Origin: JAWKUK01 sp041398605
GTDB lineage: Bacteria; Planctomycetota; UBA1135; GCA-002686595
Reading direction: 5' to 3'
Assembly (NCBI GenBank): GCA_041398605.1
Contig: JAWKUK010000038.1
Location: forward strand, 1-26,372
Length of the DNA: 26,372 nt
Part shown: piece after piece, positions 7,928 to 16,506 of the stretch
Numbering within the stretch: the stretch's first letter is position 1
Layout of the letters: every line of letters starts with the position of its first letter
Notes under the pieces: model-generated
Told to the model about the DNA's origin: nothing
The model's database searches: none
Seen by the model: only the letters and a program-made list of their open reading frames with translations
Made by a program: the position numbers and the translations under genes

Positions 7928-8779
7928 CGCGGGTCGAACGGCGGCGACGCGCTCGGCCTAAAGAAGAGCGCGGTCAGCACCGCCTTCCTGCGCGCGGCCC
8001 AGAAGGACCTGGACGGCCTCAACCACGCCCCGCTCGGCGAGACGACGTACGCGGTCGTCTACATCGACGGCGTGGGCTTCGGAGACACCACGTGCGTCGT
8101 GGCGATGGGCGCCTCGATCGACGGATTCAAGCGAATCCTGGGTGTTCGCGACGGCGCCTCGGAGAACTCGACCGTGGTCGTGGACCTGCTCGACAGCCCC
8201 GAAGAGAGAGGCCTCGTGCTGACGTCGCGCGCGCTGTTCGTGCTCGATGGTGGCAAGGCCCTGCGGAAGGCCGTCAACGCGAAGTACGGCGAGCGTGCGC
8301 TCGTTCAGCGGTGTCACGTGCACAAAATCCGGAACGGGTTCTCGTACCTGCCGCCGAGCAAGCGAGCCGAGGCTCGGCGCCGTCTTCTCGTGGCCTGGGG
8401 GATGGAACGCCACGAGGACGCCGAGGTCGAGCTCCGTCGCACGCTGCCGTGGCTACGCTCGATCTCGGCCTCAGCGGCTGAGAGCCTCGAGGAGGCGTTC
8501 GACGAGACGCTCACGGTGCACGCCCTCGTCGCCGTCACGCTTTGTCGTAGCCTCGTCACGACGAACCCGATCGAGTCGGCGTTCGACACGGTGCGCGCAA
8601 TCTCGCGGCGCGTGAAGCGCTGGCGGGACAGCGCGATGGCGTTGCGCTGGGCGGGCACCGGACTCGTCAAGGCGCAGTCGCAGTTCCGCAGGCTGAAAGG
8701 CTGCCGCCACATGGGGGCACGAGCACTTGTCGCTGCGCTCGAATCGGACCCCTTGTATGCCACGAAGGACGTGGCATGA
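7928..8779 (+). pseudogene. IS256-family transposase, 5'-truncated
   Basis: The frame opens after a TAG at 7925-7927 and runs to TGA 8777-8779, about 283 residues. GLKKSAVSTAF at the beginning corresponds to the internal S-K-S-A-V-S-x-x-F segment of mutator-type transposases, so roughly the first 100-150 residues are missing. The catalytic core remains: VVYIDGVGFGD (first Asp), FVLDGGKALRKAV (second Asp), QRCHVHKIRN, and TTNPIESAFDTVR near the third acidic residue, followed by the usual basic VKRWRD. The GTG at 8072 is the first obvious internal start but falls inside the core. The 3' end and downstream flank are the same as the scrap at 590-667. Truncation makes it almost surely non-functional. 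Confidence 0.85.
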
Positions 8780-8799
8780 TCCCTCGGAGCCCCCGGCCA

Positions 8800-8808
8800 G
8801 AACTAACT
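8800..8808. repeat. Target-site duplication, left copy (IS256-family)
   Basis: GAACTAACT immediately precedes the left inverted repeat and is repeated exactly at 10206-10214. Nine bases is within the 8-9 bp range known for IS256-family insertion. Confidence 0.9.
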
Positions 8809-10205
8809 GAGATATGACCGAATCCTGTGGATGAAGACCTGAGCAGAGTCGCGGCGTACCCTTGGTGCTGGAAATCACCCCACACCACAAGCCCCCAACA
8901 CAGGGGAGGGCAACGCCACATGGCTGAAGCTACAACGATCCACGACATCCACCAAGCCCCCTCGTCCCGGAACGCGATGGAGGAGGTCCTGCGCGAGGGG
9001 GCCAGGCGGCTGCTGCAGGAGGCGATCGAGCAGGAGGTCGCCGCATACATCGACGCCCATGCAGCCGAACGGGACGAGGAAGGCCATCGGCTCGTCGTTC
9101 GAAACGGGCGGGCTCCCGTGCGCAAGATCCAGACCGGCATCGGCCCGATCCCCGTGTCGCGTCCACGGGTCGACGACCGACGTGTCGACGTCGAGGGGAA
9201 CCGGCTTCGCTTCGAGAGCTCCCTTCTCCCGCCGTACCTGCGCCGCAGCAAGAGCATCGAAGAGTTGCTGCCCTGGCTGTACCTCAAGGGCATCTCCACT
9301 GGAGACTTCAACGAGGCACTCCAGGCCCTGGTCGGTCCCGACGCGCCCGGCCTCTCGGCGACGACGATCGTTCGCCTGAAGAAGATCTGGGAGGACGACT
9401 TCGCCGCCTGGAACAAGCGCAGCCTGGCTGGGAAGCGGTACGTGTACATGTGGATGGACGGCATCCACTGCAACGTGCGCCTCGAGGACGGGAAGCCTTG
9501 CATCCTCGTCGTGATGGGCGCCACCGAGGACGGCACGAAGGAGCTCGTCGCGGTTGAAGATGGGGTGCGGGAGAGTGAGCAGTCGTGGAAGGAGGTGCTC
9601 CTCGACCTCAAGGCTCGTGGCCTCGAAGCACCACCCGAACTGATCATCGCGGACGGCGCTCTCGGGCTCTGGAAGGCGATTCCTCAGGTATGGCCGGACG
9701 CCCGGCATCAGCGCTGCTGGTTCCACAAGTCCGGGAACGTCCTGAACAAGGTGCCGAAGTCGGTCCAGCCCAAGATGAAGCAGGCGCTCCAGGAGATCTG
9801 GCAGGCGGAGACTCGTGAAGCAGCCACAGCAGCGTTCGACCTCTTCATCTCCAAGTTCGAAGCCAAGTACCCGAAGGCGACCGCGTGTCTGGCGAAGGAC
9901 CGAGTCGAGCTGCTCGCCTTCTACGACTTCCCGGCCGAGCACTGGAAGCACCTTCGCACCACGAACCCCATCGAGTCGACCTTTGCGACGGTGCGGCTCA
10001 GAACCACGAGGACCAAGGGAGCCGGCTCGCGAGCTGCGTGCCTGGCGATGGTCTTCAAGCTAGCTCAAGCCGCCGAGCGCAAGTGGCGGAAGCTCGATGG
10101 ACACGCACTCCTCGGTGACATCATTCGAGGCGTCATCTTCAAGAACGGCATCAAGGTCGCCGCGTGACGCTCAAGATTCTCGTCCACAGGATTTGACAAT
10201 ATCTC
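8809..10205 (+). mobile_element. Complete IS256-family insertion sequence (1397 bp)
   Basis: The left end GAGATATGACCGAATCCTGT and the inverted right end GAGATATTGTCAAATCCTGT share GAGATAT and AATCCTGTGGA, giving imperfect terminal inverted repeats of about 26 bp at 8809-8834 and 10180-10205. A perfect 9-bp direct duplication (GAACTAACT) flanks the element, and one full-length transposase gene fills it. It is inserted about 20 bp after the stop codon of the older, truncated IS256-type transposase, so this is a nested insertion. The exact duplication implies a comparatively recent event. Confidence 0.93.
8920..10167 (+). CDS. IS256-family (mutator-type) transposase, full length
   Basis: Encodes 415 aa. 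Start ATG 8920 is chosen because GGGGAGGG lies eight bases upstream and the protein then begins like other IS256 transposases; the frame is open back to 8827. N-terminal helices (MEEVLREGARRLLQEAIEQE) are followed by RNGRAPVRKIQTGIGPIPV, the DNA-binding region. The DDE catalytic residues are expected in MWMDGIHCN, LIIADGALGLW and TTNPIESTFATVR, with the RCWFHKSGNVLNKVP signature between. It catalyses cut-and-paste or copy-out transposition of its own element. It is only distantly related to the truncated transposase next to it: both are mutator-type, but the sequences differ clearly. Confidence 0.95.
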   Translation: MAEATTIHDIHQAPSSRNAMEEVLREGARRLLQEAIEQEVAAYIDAHAAERDEEGHRLVVRNGRAPVRKIQTGIGPIPVSRPRVDDRRVDVEGNRLRFESSLLPPYLRRSKSIEELLPWLYLKGISTGDFNEALQALVGPDAPGLSATTIVRLKKIWEDDFAAWNKRSLAGKRYVYMWMDGIHCNVRLEDGKPCILVVMGATEDGTKELVAVEDGVRESEQSWKEVLLDLKARGLEAPPELIIADGALGLWKAIPQVWPDARHQRCWFHKSGNVLNKVPKSVQPKMKQALQEIWQAETREAATAAFDLFISKFEAKYPKATACLAKDRVELLAFYDFPAEHWKHLRTTNPIESTFATVRLRTTRTKGAGSRAACLAMVFKLAQAAERKWRKLDGHALLGDIIRGVIFKNGIKVAA

Positions 10206-10214
10206 GAACTAACT
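10206..10214. repeat. Target-site duplication, right copy (IS256-family)
   Basis: GAACTAACT, identical to 8800-8808, directly follows the right inverted repeat of the IS256-family element. Confidence 0.9.
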
Positions 10215-10798
10215 AGGGGCCGCACGTCCTCTCGAAATCTGCGCCGCCTCTCACCAAGGACATCTCCTGGAACACCTTAGACCACGCGGTCTCCTTGCGA
10301 TTTGCTACCGTGCGAGGCGAACCGGTGTGGCATCCGCGCCAGCCGCTGCGAGTGCATGGAGCGACTTTGTGGCGCTTTCGGCTCTTGTGTGGGTGCCGCG
10401 ACAGTCGGCCGTGGGCGTGGCCGATCGGAGATGGCATCCTCGACCTGGCCGAAGGCGGACAGCTTCCCGACTTGAACCCACGCTTCGACCCCGGCCAGCC
10501 CGCTCGCGTCTCCGCGGGCGGGCCGGGGTCGGACACTCCGCCTGACGGGCAGGGGCGGATCGGCGAGCAGAGCGCTCCGCAGCCGGCGTGCCCGTAGGTC
10601 TGCCGGAGGGCGCGACGGTTGTCCGCGCGGAGCCGCCGTGCAGCGACGGGCGGCCGCAGTGTCTCATAACAAGTCAATCCACACGACTTCCTGAAGACCC
10701 GACTTCGTACTCGGCCCGGCAGGCTGGATCCGGTCGCAGGCCTGTTCTGAGTCTCCTCGGCGGAGGCGAGCCCGCGCACGCTTCGAGGGTCCAGTGTG
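10215..10798. other. Intergenic stretch without a supportable gene
   Basis: This 584-base segment separates the nested IS256 elements from the XRE-type gene. One plus-strand frame is open from about 10218 to 10597 but lacks an ATG with a ribosome-binding site and shows no recognisable motif, and the overlapping minus-strand frames are equally open. It may hold the rest of the older IS right flank or a decayed gene. No tRNA or clear terminator is visible. Confidence 0.4.
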
Positions 10799-11161
10799 CT
10801 ACTTCCGAGTCGACATGAACACGGCAAGCCCGCCCAGGACCCCAGCGGCCGCAGCCGTGATCCACGTGAAGTCGAAGAAGTCACCAGACCCCTTCTCTGG
10901 GCCATGCATTGCAAGGCTCTTCTCCGCGCCTTCGAGCCCCACTTGGTATGCCTCCAGCAGTTCCGCGGGGGTTAGGTCCAGCCCCTTGGCAAGTCCGAGC
11001 AAGGTGGTAAGCGTGGGGTTCGATTCCCCCTTCTCCAGACGGCTAATCGCGGCTGTGGAGACGCCCGCGCTCTCTGCGAGGGCGGCCTGAGTGAGCCCCC
11101 TAAAGCTGCGAAGACCTTCCACCACCTTCCCGAAGACGCGTTGCATGCCTGTGGGGTTCAT
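10799..11161 (-). CDS. XRE/Cro-type helix-turn-helix regulator with C-terminal membrane anchor
   Basis: Encodes 120 aa from ATG 11161 (the frame is open further upstream but overlaps the divergent gene). FRGLTQAALAESAGVSTAAI followed by SRLEKGESNPTL and LLGLAKGLDLTPAELL (about residues 20-70) is a textbook XRE helix-turn-helix domain. An acidic/amphipathic linker follows, and the protein ends with ITAAAAGVLGGLAVFM plus STRK, one predicted C-terminal transmembrane helix with a positively charged cytoplasmic end. A tail-anchored DNA-binding protein of this size is unusual and suggests membrane-coupled regulation. It is transcribed divergently from the small helical-protein gene at 11297; autoregulation and control of that gene through the 135-bp gap are likely but inferred. 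Confidence 0.82.
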   Translation of the reverse strand: MNPTGMQRVFGKVVEGLRSFRGLTQAALAESAGVSTAAISRLEKGESNPTLTTLLGLAKGLDLTPAELLEAYQVGLEGAEKSLAMHGPEKGSGDFFDFTWITAAAAGVLGGLAVFMSTRK

Positions 11162-11296
11162 TTTGAGACTCGTTTCTTGAGCGAGAAGGAGATTTTTGCG
11201 TTGACGTACGGTGTTGCGTATGGGCAAGATCTGGCACGACCTGGGCACGCCGCCCAAGGTTACCAGCAAGCAACGAGAGACACCAGGAGAGCCGCG
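11162..11296. promoter_or_regulatory. Divergent promoter/operator region between XRE gene and small protein gene
   Basis: The 135-bp gap is the only place for promoters of both divergent genes. TTGACG at 11201 is a possible -35 element for the plus-strand gene, but no convincing -10 lies at the expected distance. The segment contains CGTACG and a TTGAG repeat near the XRE start. Regulation by the adjacent XRE protein is inferred from the arrangement. Confidence 0.35.
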
Positions 11297-11545
11297 ATGA
11301 ACAACGGACAGAAACTCTGGGATGAATACAACTTCCTTCGCCTGCTCCAACGCGCGCAGGGCTGGGTGGACGAGCGCGTCGACGAACTCTTCGCGTGGCT
11401 TCAGAAGACACTGCCCTTCGCAACCGACGTGGTCGAGTCCGCACACCAGTGGGTTCGAGCCAAGGTCGAGGCGGTCTTCTCGTGGCTGAGGAGCTTCTTC
11501 GAAGGCGACGCTCCGGCGGCAGGCGCGCCCCCTACTGTGGCGTAG
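11297..11545 (+). CDS. Small Trp-rich helical protein, unknown function
   Basis: Encodes 82 aa. Start ATG 11297 is supported by AGGAGA seven bases upstream; the frame is open back to 11141, but that part overlaps the start of the XRE gene. The sequence is strongly helical and amphipathic, with repeated Trp/Phe spaced through WVDERVDELFAWLQKTLPF and WVRAKVEAVFSWLRSFF, then a short Ala/Pro tail. There is no signal peptide and no continuous transmembrane segment. Because it is divergent from a membrane-anchored XRE regulator, it may be the regulated partner, perhaps a membrane-surface-binding peptide; I do not recognise a family. A perfect hairpin follows the gene. Confidence 0.62.
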   Translation: MNNGQKLWDEYNFLRLLQRAQGWVDERVDELFAWLQKTLPFATDVVESAHQWVRAKVEAVFSWLRSFFEGDAPAAGAPPTVA

Positions 11546-11610
11546 TAGCGTTGGCCTTGATTGGCGAGACGGGTACTGCTGACGAGGCACGTCCCCTCTT
11601 GTCCTAGCTA

Positions 11611-11649
11611 CCGAGCTCGTGCCCCTCCGGGTGGGGGGCACGAGCTCGG
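11611..11649. terminator. Strong hairpin between convergent genes
   Basis: CCGAGCTCGTGCCCC at 11611-11625 pairs perfectly with GGGGCACGAGCTCGG at 11635-11649, a 15-bp stem with a 9-nt loop. It sits between the plus-strand small-protein gene ending at 11545 and the minus-strand helicase gene ending at 11671, so it can serve both as a bidirectional terminator. No T-tract follows on either strand. Confidence 0.65.
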
Positions 11650-11670
11650 TGCATCTCGGAGGCTGCAGTG

Positions 11671-14499
11671 CTATCCCAGCTCCAACTGCCTCCGCGCATC
11701 CACCTCATCCCGATTCAGCGCCAGCGCCGCCTCCTCGAGCTTCTCCGCCAGGTCCCACTTCTTGTCGATCGACCTGCGCACGTTCCGCAGCAGTTGGATC
11801 GCCATCCGCAGCACCCGGCACACGTCCCCGGCGTTGACACCCAGGTCGTCCTCCAGGTCGTCCATCGACGCGCCGCCGAACCAGTCCAGCGTTGCTTGGG
11901 TCAGGCCCCAGTCCGCGCGTTTCATCGACGGGCCGATGCCGAACGCGGCTTCGGCTTGGCACAGGTCGCCGATCACCGCGTCGACCTCCGCGCGTAGGGG
12001 GCCGAACAGCTTGTGCGGGATGTACGGGCGGTTCGCGGCGCGGCGCTCCTCGTAGATCATCGCGACGGCGATCAAGGCGAGGCCGCGGGCGGGCACGTTC
12101 TCCAGGACGCCGCGGAAGAGCAGCTCGGTCAGTTGCAGCTCGTAGCCCGGCAGCATCTTCGCCAGCTCGCCGCGGGGGGTGAGGAGGTCCCCGTCCAGGT
12201 ACCCCAGCTGCTCCAGCATCTGGAAGTGCCGGTCGATGATCCGCCGCTGAATCTTCAGCTGCTTCTCGCGCGCCTTGGCATTTTTCTCGCGCCCCTGCCA
12301 CGCCGCGAAGCTCTTCTCCCACGCCACGTGCACCTGCTGGCGGCCCAGCTTCTTCACCAGGTGCAACAGCGTCGAGTAGTTCATGTGGAACCGGCTCATC
12401 ACCGGCTCGGGTGAGCCCGAGATCCACGCCTTCACCGGGGCCTCCTGCAGCTCGCTGGTCGACAGCAGCTGGAACACGAAGCCCTTGTCGTCGATCCCCT
12501 GGCGCCCCGCGCGGCCCGCCATCTGCATGTAGTCGCGCGTCCGCAGCCAGTCGAACGTCACCCCGTCGAACTTCTTCAGCCCGTGGAACACGACGGCCTT
12601 CGCGGGCATGTTGATGCCCAGGGCGAACGTCTCGGTCGTGAACAGCATCTTCAGGAGGCCCGCCGTGAACATCCGCTCGACGACCTCCTTGTAGACAGGC
12701 AACATCCCCGCGTGGTGGTACCCGACGCCCGCGCGGGTCATCTGGAAGAGCTCACCCCGCAAGTGCCCACGGCCCAACTGGAAGAGCTGCACCAGCTCCT
12801 CCTGCAAGACCTCCATCCGCGCAGTCTCCTCGCGATCCAGCAAACCGCGCCGCGCCACGCGCCGCGCCAGCCGCTCGCAGTCCTTGCGGCTGAACGAGAA
12901 GATCAGCGCCGGCAGCATCTCGCGTTCGATCAGCTCGTCGAACAGGCGGAAGGGCTCGAAGCCCTCCTCCTCGCGCCGGTTCCGCCCGCCACCACGCGCG
13001 CCACGACGTCGGCCGCCGGCGCGGGTCGAGCGGCTGCGCCGCGGGCCCAGCCGATCGGCCTCGCGCGCCTCGCGCTTGCGCGCGCGATCGACGCTGCCCG
13101 CGTCGAACGTGCCGCTGAGCGTCGTGTGGACCCAGTGGGACAACGGCACGGGCCGCCGCGAGTCCTTGATGACCACGTTGTCCTCGGTCCGCACGTGCTG
13201 GACCCAGTTGCCCAGCTCCTCGACGTTCTGGATCGTCGCCGACAGCGCGATGACGCGGATCCCGGGCGGCAGGAAGATCAGGCTCTCCTCCCACACCGTC
13301 CCGCGCTCCTTGTCGTCCAGGTAGTGGACCTCGTCGAAGATCACGTACGCGACGTCGTGCAACAGCCGCGGGTTCTCGAAGATCGCGTTGCGCAGGATCT
13401 CCGTCGTCATGATCAGCACCCGGCCCTCCGGGTGCATCGTGACGTCGCCCGTCATCAGGCCGACGTCGATGTCGGGGTCGTCGCGGAAGTCGCGGTACTT
13501 CTGGTTCGACAGCGCCTTGATGGGGGCGGTGTAGATGCACCGCTTGCCCTGGCGCACGGCGTCCTCGATCGCGTACTCGGCGACGAGCGTCTTCCCCGCC
13601 CCCGTGGGCGCCGACACGAGCACATTGCAGCCCCGCCGGATCGCGTCGATCGCCTGCAACTGGAAGCGCGACAGGGTGTACCCCTTCCACTTCACGATGC
13701 GCCCGTCCGGCGCGTACTCGGTGACGTGGGCGGCGGCGCGTGCCACGGCGGTCGAGTGCTCCTCGGCGCTGGGCGGCACCGGCAGCGCGTCGTCGTCGAT
13801 CAGGACCGCCGGGTGGTCGGGGGCGGCGGAGCTCGGCAGGGACGCGGCCAGAGGGGATGTCTGTGGGGTCCCCAGCGAGGCCGGCTCGACCTCCGCCTCG
13901 ACCTCGTCCACCCGCGGCGCCGGCGCCTCGGGATCGACGGGCCACGGACGGGTCCCGGTGGGGGACACGCCCGGCTCCTGGCGGCCCTTCCGCGGCGCCC
14001 CGCCGCGCGGCTTGCGCTCGTTCCGGGGCGCGGCAGGGTGCTTGGCGCCCCGGCCGCCCGCATCGGCGCCGGCGGGCTCCGCTGCCGCGGCATCGCCGCC
14101 CGCACCGCCCTCCCGTTTCTTGCGGCGCCCGCCACCGGCCGATTCCTTCCGGGTCTCGCGGGCGGGTACGCCCTCCTCCTCGTCCCACGGCCGCCGCACG
14201 TGGCGCTCGCCCTCGTCCTCGGGCAACGCGCCGAAACCGAATGGCGTTCCCCGATCGATCCGCTCGGACGCCAGCTCGACGTCCTCGTTCCCTGACGCGC
14301 CCTCTCCGCCCCGCTTCCCCCGCGCCCGCTCGGCGGCCGCGTTGGCCTCGCGCGCGCCGACCTTGCCGCGGGTCCGGGGATCCTGGGTCGGATCACCGGC
14401 CCCGGACCGCCGCCGGGGCGTCGCGGGGACGTCCTCGGGCAGGAAGCCGAAGGGCCGCGGGCCGGAGGCGTGGTCGGAATCGTGCTCGGAGTCGTTCAT
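11671..14499 (-). CDS. Ski2/Mtr4-like DExH-box RNA helicase (HelY-type)
   Basis: Encodes 942 aa from ATG 14499; an extension upstream would run into IS91 DNA. The first 230 or so residues are low-complexity, Gly/Arg/Ala/Asp-rich and probably disordered. The helicase core then shows Q-motif-like FQLQAID, motif I APTGAGKT (about residue 297), motif II DEVH (about 388), motif III SATIQN, and motif VI QMAGRAGRQG (about 655). An Arg/Gly-rich insertion (RSRSTRAGGRRRGARGGGR, about 490) interrupts the link between the RecA domains. The C-terminal part resembles the winged-helix and helical bundle of Ski2/Mtr4/HelY. These helicases unwind structured RNA and feed exonucleases. No operon partner is visible: the neighbour upstream is an IS91 element and downstream is a convergent terminator. 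Confidence 0.9.
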   Translation of the reverse strand: MNDSEHDSDHASGPRPFGFLPEDVPATPRRRSGAGDPTQDPRTRGKVGAREANAAAERARGKRGGEGASGNEDVELASERIDRGTPFGFGALPEDEGERHVRRPWDEEEGVPARETRKESAGGGRRKKREGGAGGDAAAAEPAGADAGGRGAKHPAAPRNERKPRGGAPRKGRQEPGVSPTGTRPWPVDPEAPAPRVDEVEAEVEPASLGTPQTSPLAASLPSSAAPDHPAVLIDDDALPVPPSAEEHSTAVARAAAHVTEYAPDGRIVKWKGYTLSRFQLQAIDAIRRGCNVLVSAPTGAGKTLVAEYAIEDAVRQGKRCIYTAPIKALSNQKYRDFRDDPDIDVGLMTGDVTMHPEGRVLIMTTEILRNAIFENPRLLHDVAYVIFDEVHYLDDKERGTVWEESLIFLPPGIRVIALSATIQNVEELGNWVQHVRTEDNVVIKDSRRPVPLSHWVHTTLSGTFDAGSVDRARKREAREADRLGPRRSRSTRAGGRRRGARGGGRNRREEEGFEPFRLFDELIEREMLPALIFSFSRKDCERLARRVARRGLLDREETARMEVLQEELVQLFQLGRGHLRGELFQMTRAGVGYHHAGMLPVYKEVVERMFTAGLLKMLFTTETFALGINMPAKAVVFHGLKKFDGVTFDWLRTRDYMQMAGRAGRQGIDDKGFVFQLLSTSELQEAPVKAWISGSPEPVMSRFHMNYSTLLHLVKKLGRQQVHVAWEKSFAAWQGREKNAKAREKQLKIQRRIIDRHFQMLEQLGYLDGDLLTPRGELAKMLPGYELQLTELLFRGVLENVPARGLALIAVAMIYEERRAANRPYIPHKLFGPLRAEVDAVIGDLCQAEAAFGIGPSMKRADWGLTQATLDWFGGASMDDLEDDLGVNAGDVCRVLRMAIQLLRNVRRSIDKKWDLAEKLEEAALALNRDEVDARRQLELG

Positions 14500-14684
14500 G
14501 GGGGGGCGATGTGTCGGCCGGCGAGGGCGTGGAGCAGCGCGGGGAGGGCCCCGCACCAGCTCCGCCCGACCGGTCCGCCCCTGGACTGCCGGACGTTGCT
14601 TGAGCCCGTCGCCCGGAAGGGGTATCACAACGCTCGGTCGGAGTCGAATGACACCGCGCGTCCCCGCGTGCGGTCTCGGTCGGG

Positions 14685-16232
14685 TTGGAGTCGACGAGCC
14701 GTTCCTGGGTCGGGCGCCCCCTGCGCGCCGCGAGCGACGACGAGCCTTGCACGACTGACGTCGTGCAGCGCGATCCGTCGCGCAGCGTCGTACATCGTGT
14801 GCTGCGCGAGCACCTCGAGACCTTCCTCGCGCGCTTCGTCGACACACACGGAGGCCGGACCCTGCCAGCCCACGTCGAACGCGAGCTGCGCGCCGCGATC
14901 ACGTGCGGCGACCTCGCGCACGGCTTCTGGCGCGTGCGCTGCCAGAGCTGCGCGCTGGACCACCTGGTCGCGTTCTCGTGCAAGGGGCGCGGGTTCTGCC
15001 CGTCATGCTGTGGCAGGCGTATGGCCGAGGTTGCCGCGCACCTCTCGAGCAACGTGGTCCCGTACGTGCCGGTGCGGCAGTGGGTGTTGTCGCTCCCTTG
15101 GGAGCTGCGCTTTCGGCTGATCGCGAACCCGGACCTCTGCCGCACCGTTGCGAGCGCGTTCCTGGGCGCGGTGTTCGCACATCATGTGCGCGTGGCCAGG
15201 GCTGCGGGGCACGTCCTCGGGCCGGAGTCCTACGCGCACCCCGGTGCAGTCAACTTCCTGCAGAAATTCGGATCGGCGCTCCAGGTCAACCCACACTTCC
15301 ATGCGCTCGTGATCGATGGCGTGTACGTCACCGAACGCCCGGGCGCGGTCCCGACGTTCCATCCGGCTCCCCCACTGACCGACCTCGACGTCGCGCGTGT
15401 GCAGGCCGATGCCCAGGCCCGGATCGAGCGCGTCCTCCGCGCACGCGGCCTGCTCGCCCGCGACGGCGCGGACCCCGAGCTGCTCGAGGGGTACGAGGAC
15501 TCGGCGCTACCGGGGCTCTGGTCCGCGTCGCTCTTGTCGCAGACCGTCGCCGGTGACAACTCCACCAAGAAGGTGCCGAGGCTCGTCGAACGGGAGGGCG
15601 CGTCGGCGAAGCGCGAAGCGCTGGAGCTGCCGCGTGGTGCGCTCGTCGCGAGCGCCAACGGGTACTCGCTCCATGCCGCGACACGAATCGAGGCGGACGA
15701 CCGCGACGCGCTGGAGCGCCTGATCCGCTACATGGCGCGCCCGCCACTGGCCCAGGGCCGCCTCATGTTGCGCGAGGACGGCAAGGTCCTCTGGAACCTG
15801 CGTCGCCCTTGGCGCGACGGTACCCGCGGGTTCGTGTTCGACCCGCTGACCTTCATCGGCCGGCTCGCCGCGTTGGTACCGCACGTACGGGAACACCAGT
15901 TGACCTACCATGGCTGCCTGGCTCCCGCATCGCCGCTACGTGACCACGTCGTGCTTCGCCCGCCGTCCTCACGGCCAAGTCGTTGCGAAGCGGCCGGTGC
16001 TGCGCCGAATCAACCCAGCGGGGGGCCGAAGTTCAGCTGGGCCGACCTGATGATGAGGGTGTGGTCGAAGGATGTCCTCAGGTGCCCTCGCTGCGGCTCG
16101 CGCCGCGTCATGCTCGCGGCCATCTCGGATGGTCCAACCATCGCTCGACTCCTGGCACACCTCGGTCTCCCTACCGAGCCCCTGCCGGTCGCGCCTGCGC
16201 GTGAACCACCGCAGCTCGACTTCGCCTGGTAG
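14685..16232 (+). CDS. IS91-family HUH (Y2-type) transposase
   Basis: Up to 515 aa. TTG 14685 gives the longest form; GTG 14763 is an equally possible start because similarity to the family begins near VVHRVLREHLETFLARF. Family hallmarks: an N-terminal zinc-binding region with the CGDLAHGFWRVRCQSC and GRGFCPSCCGRRM cysteines; VRQWVLSLPWELRFRLI; the HUH metal-binding motif NPHFHALVIDG; and a Tyr in LIRYMARPPL for the nicking step. The C-terminal part has a second Cys pair (LRCPRCGSRRV) and ends in QLDFAW. The protein appears intact. It initiates rolling-circle transposition at the ori end of its element and runs away from the divergent helicase gene. Confidence 0.93.
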   Translation: MESTSRSWVGRPLRAASDDEPCTTDVVQRDPSRSVVHRVLREHLETFLARFVDTHGGRTLPAHVERELRAAITCGDLAHGFWRVRCQSCALDHLVAFSCKGRGFCPSCCGRRMAEVAAHLSSNVVPYVPVRQWVLSLPWELRFRLIANPDLCRTVASAFLGAVFAHHVRVARAAGHVLGPESYAHPGAVNFLQKFGSALQVNPHFHALVIDGVYVTERPGAVPTFHPAPPLTDLDVARVQADAQARIERVLRARGLLARDGADPELLEGYEDSALPGLWSASLLSQTVAGDNSTKKVPRLVEREGASAKREALELPRGALVASANGYSLHAATRIEADDRDALERLIRYMARPPLAQGRLMLREDGKVLWNLRRPWRDGTRGFVFDPLTFIGRLAALVPHVREHQLTYHGCLAPASPLRDHVVLRPPSSRPSRCEAAGAAPNQPSGGPKFSWADLMMRVWSKDVLRCPRCGSRRVMLAAISDGPTIARLLAHLGLPTEPLPVAPAREPPQLDFAW

Positions 16233-16506
16233 CGAGCCGTAGTCGCACGAACGGGGTGCCTCGGTCCATGGCGCCCTGACCAAGCCTCCCGTCGCTCGCC
16301 CGAGCGCTCGACTCCGAGAGAGGTCTGCCCCCGTCCCGGTCACCCACGAGCGACCGCGGCGGGCCCCTTCGTATCGCGACGGCTTGCGCACCCGCCTTGG
16401 GGCCCTCTCCAAGGGCTCCTGCGTCGGTTGGGTCGACCGCGTCAGCCTGCGACCGGGGTCCCCATGACCCACGTGCGGCCAACTCCCAGGGCAACATGTC
16501 TCGTAT

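Noticed and set aside
10218..10597. Possible small gene in the plus strand after the IS256-family element
   Set aside because: No ATG with a ribosome-binding site, no recognisable motif, and equally open frames on the opposite strand.
11011..11040. GGGGTTCGATTCCCC followed by CTTCTCCA looks like a tRNA T-arm and acceptor end
   Set aside because: No complementary acceptor strand or anticodon arm lies 60-80 bases upstream, and the bases encode the conserved EKGESNPTL stretch of the XRE domain on the other strand.
12583..14295. Plus-strand open frame of 570 codons and several long minus-strand frames opposite the helicase
   Set aside because: They are antisense to clear helicase motifs; high GC removes stop codons from opposite frames, and the translations are His/Arg/Asp-rich and motif-free.
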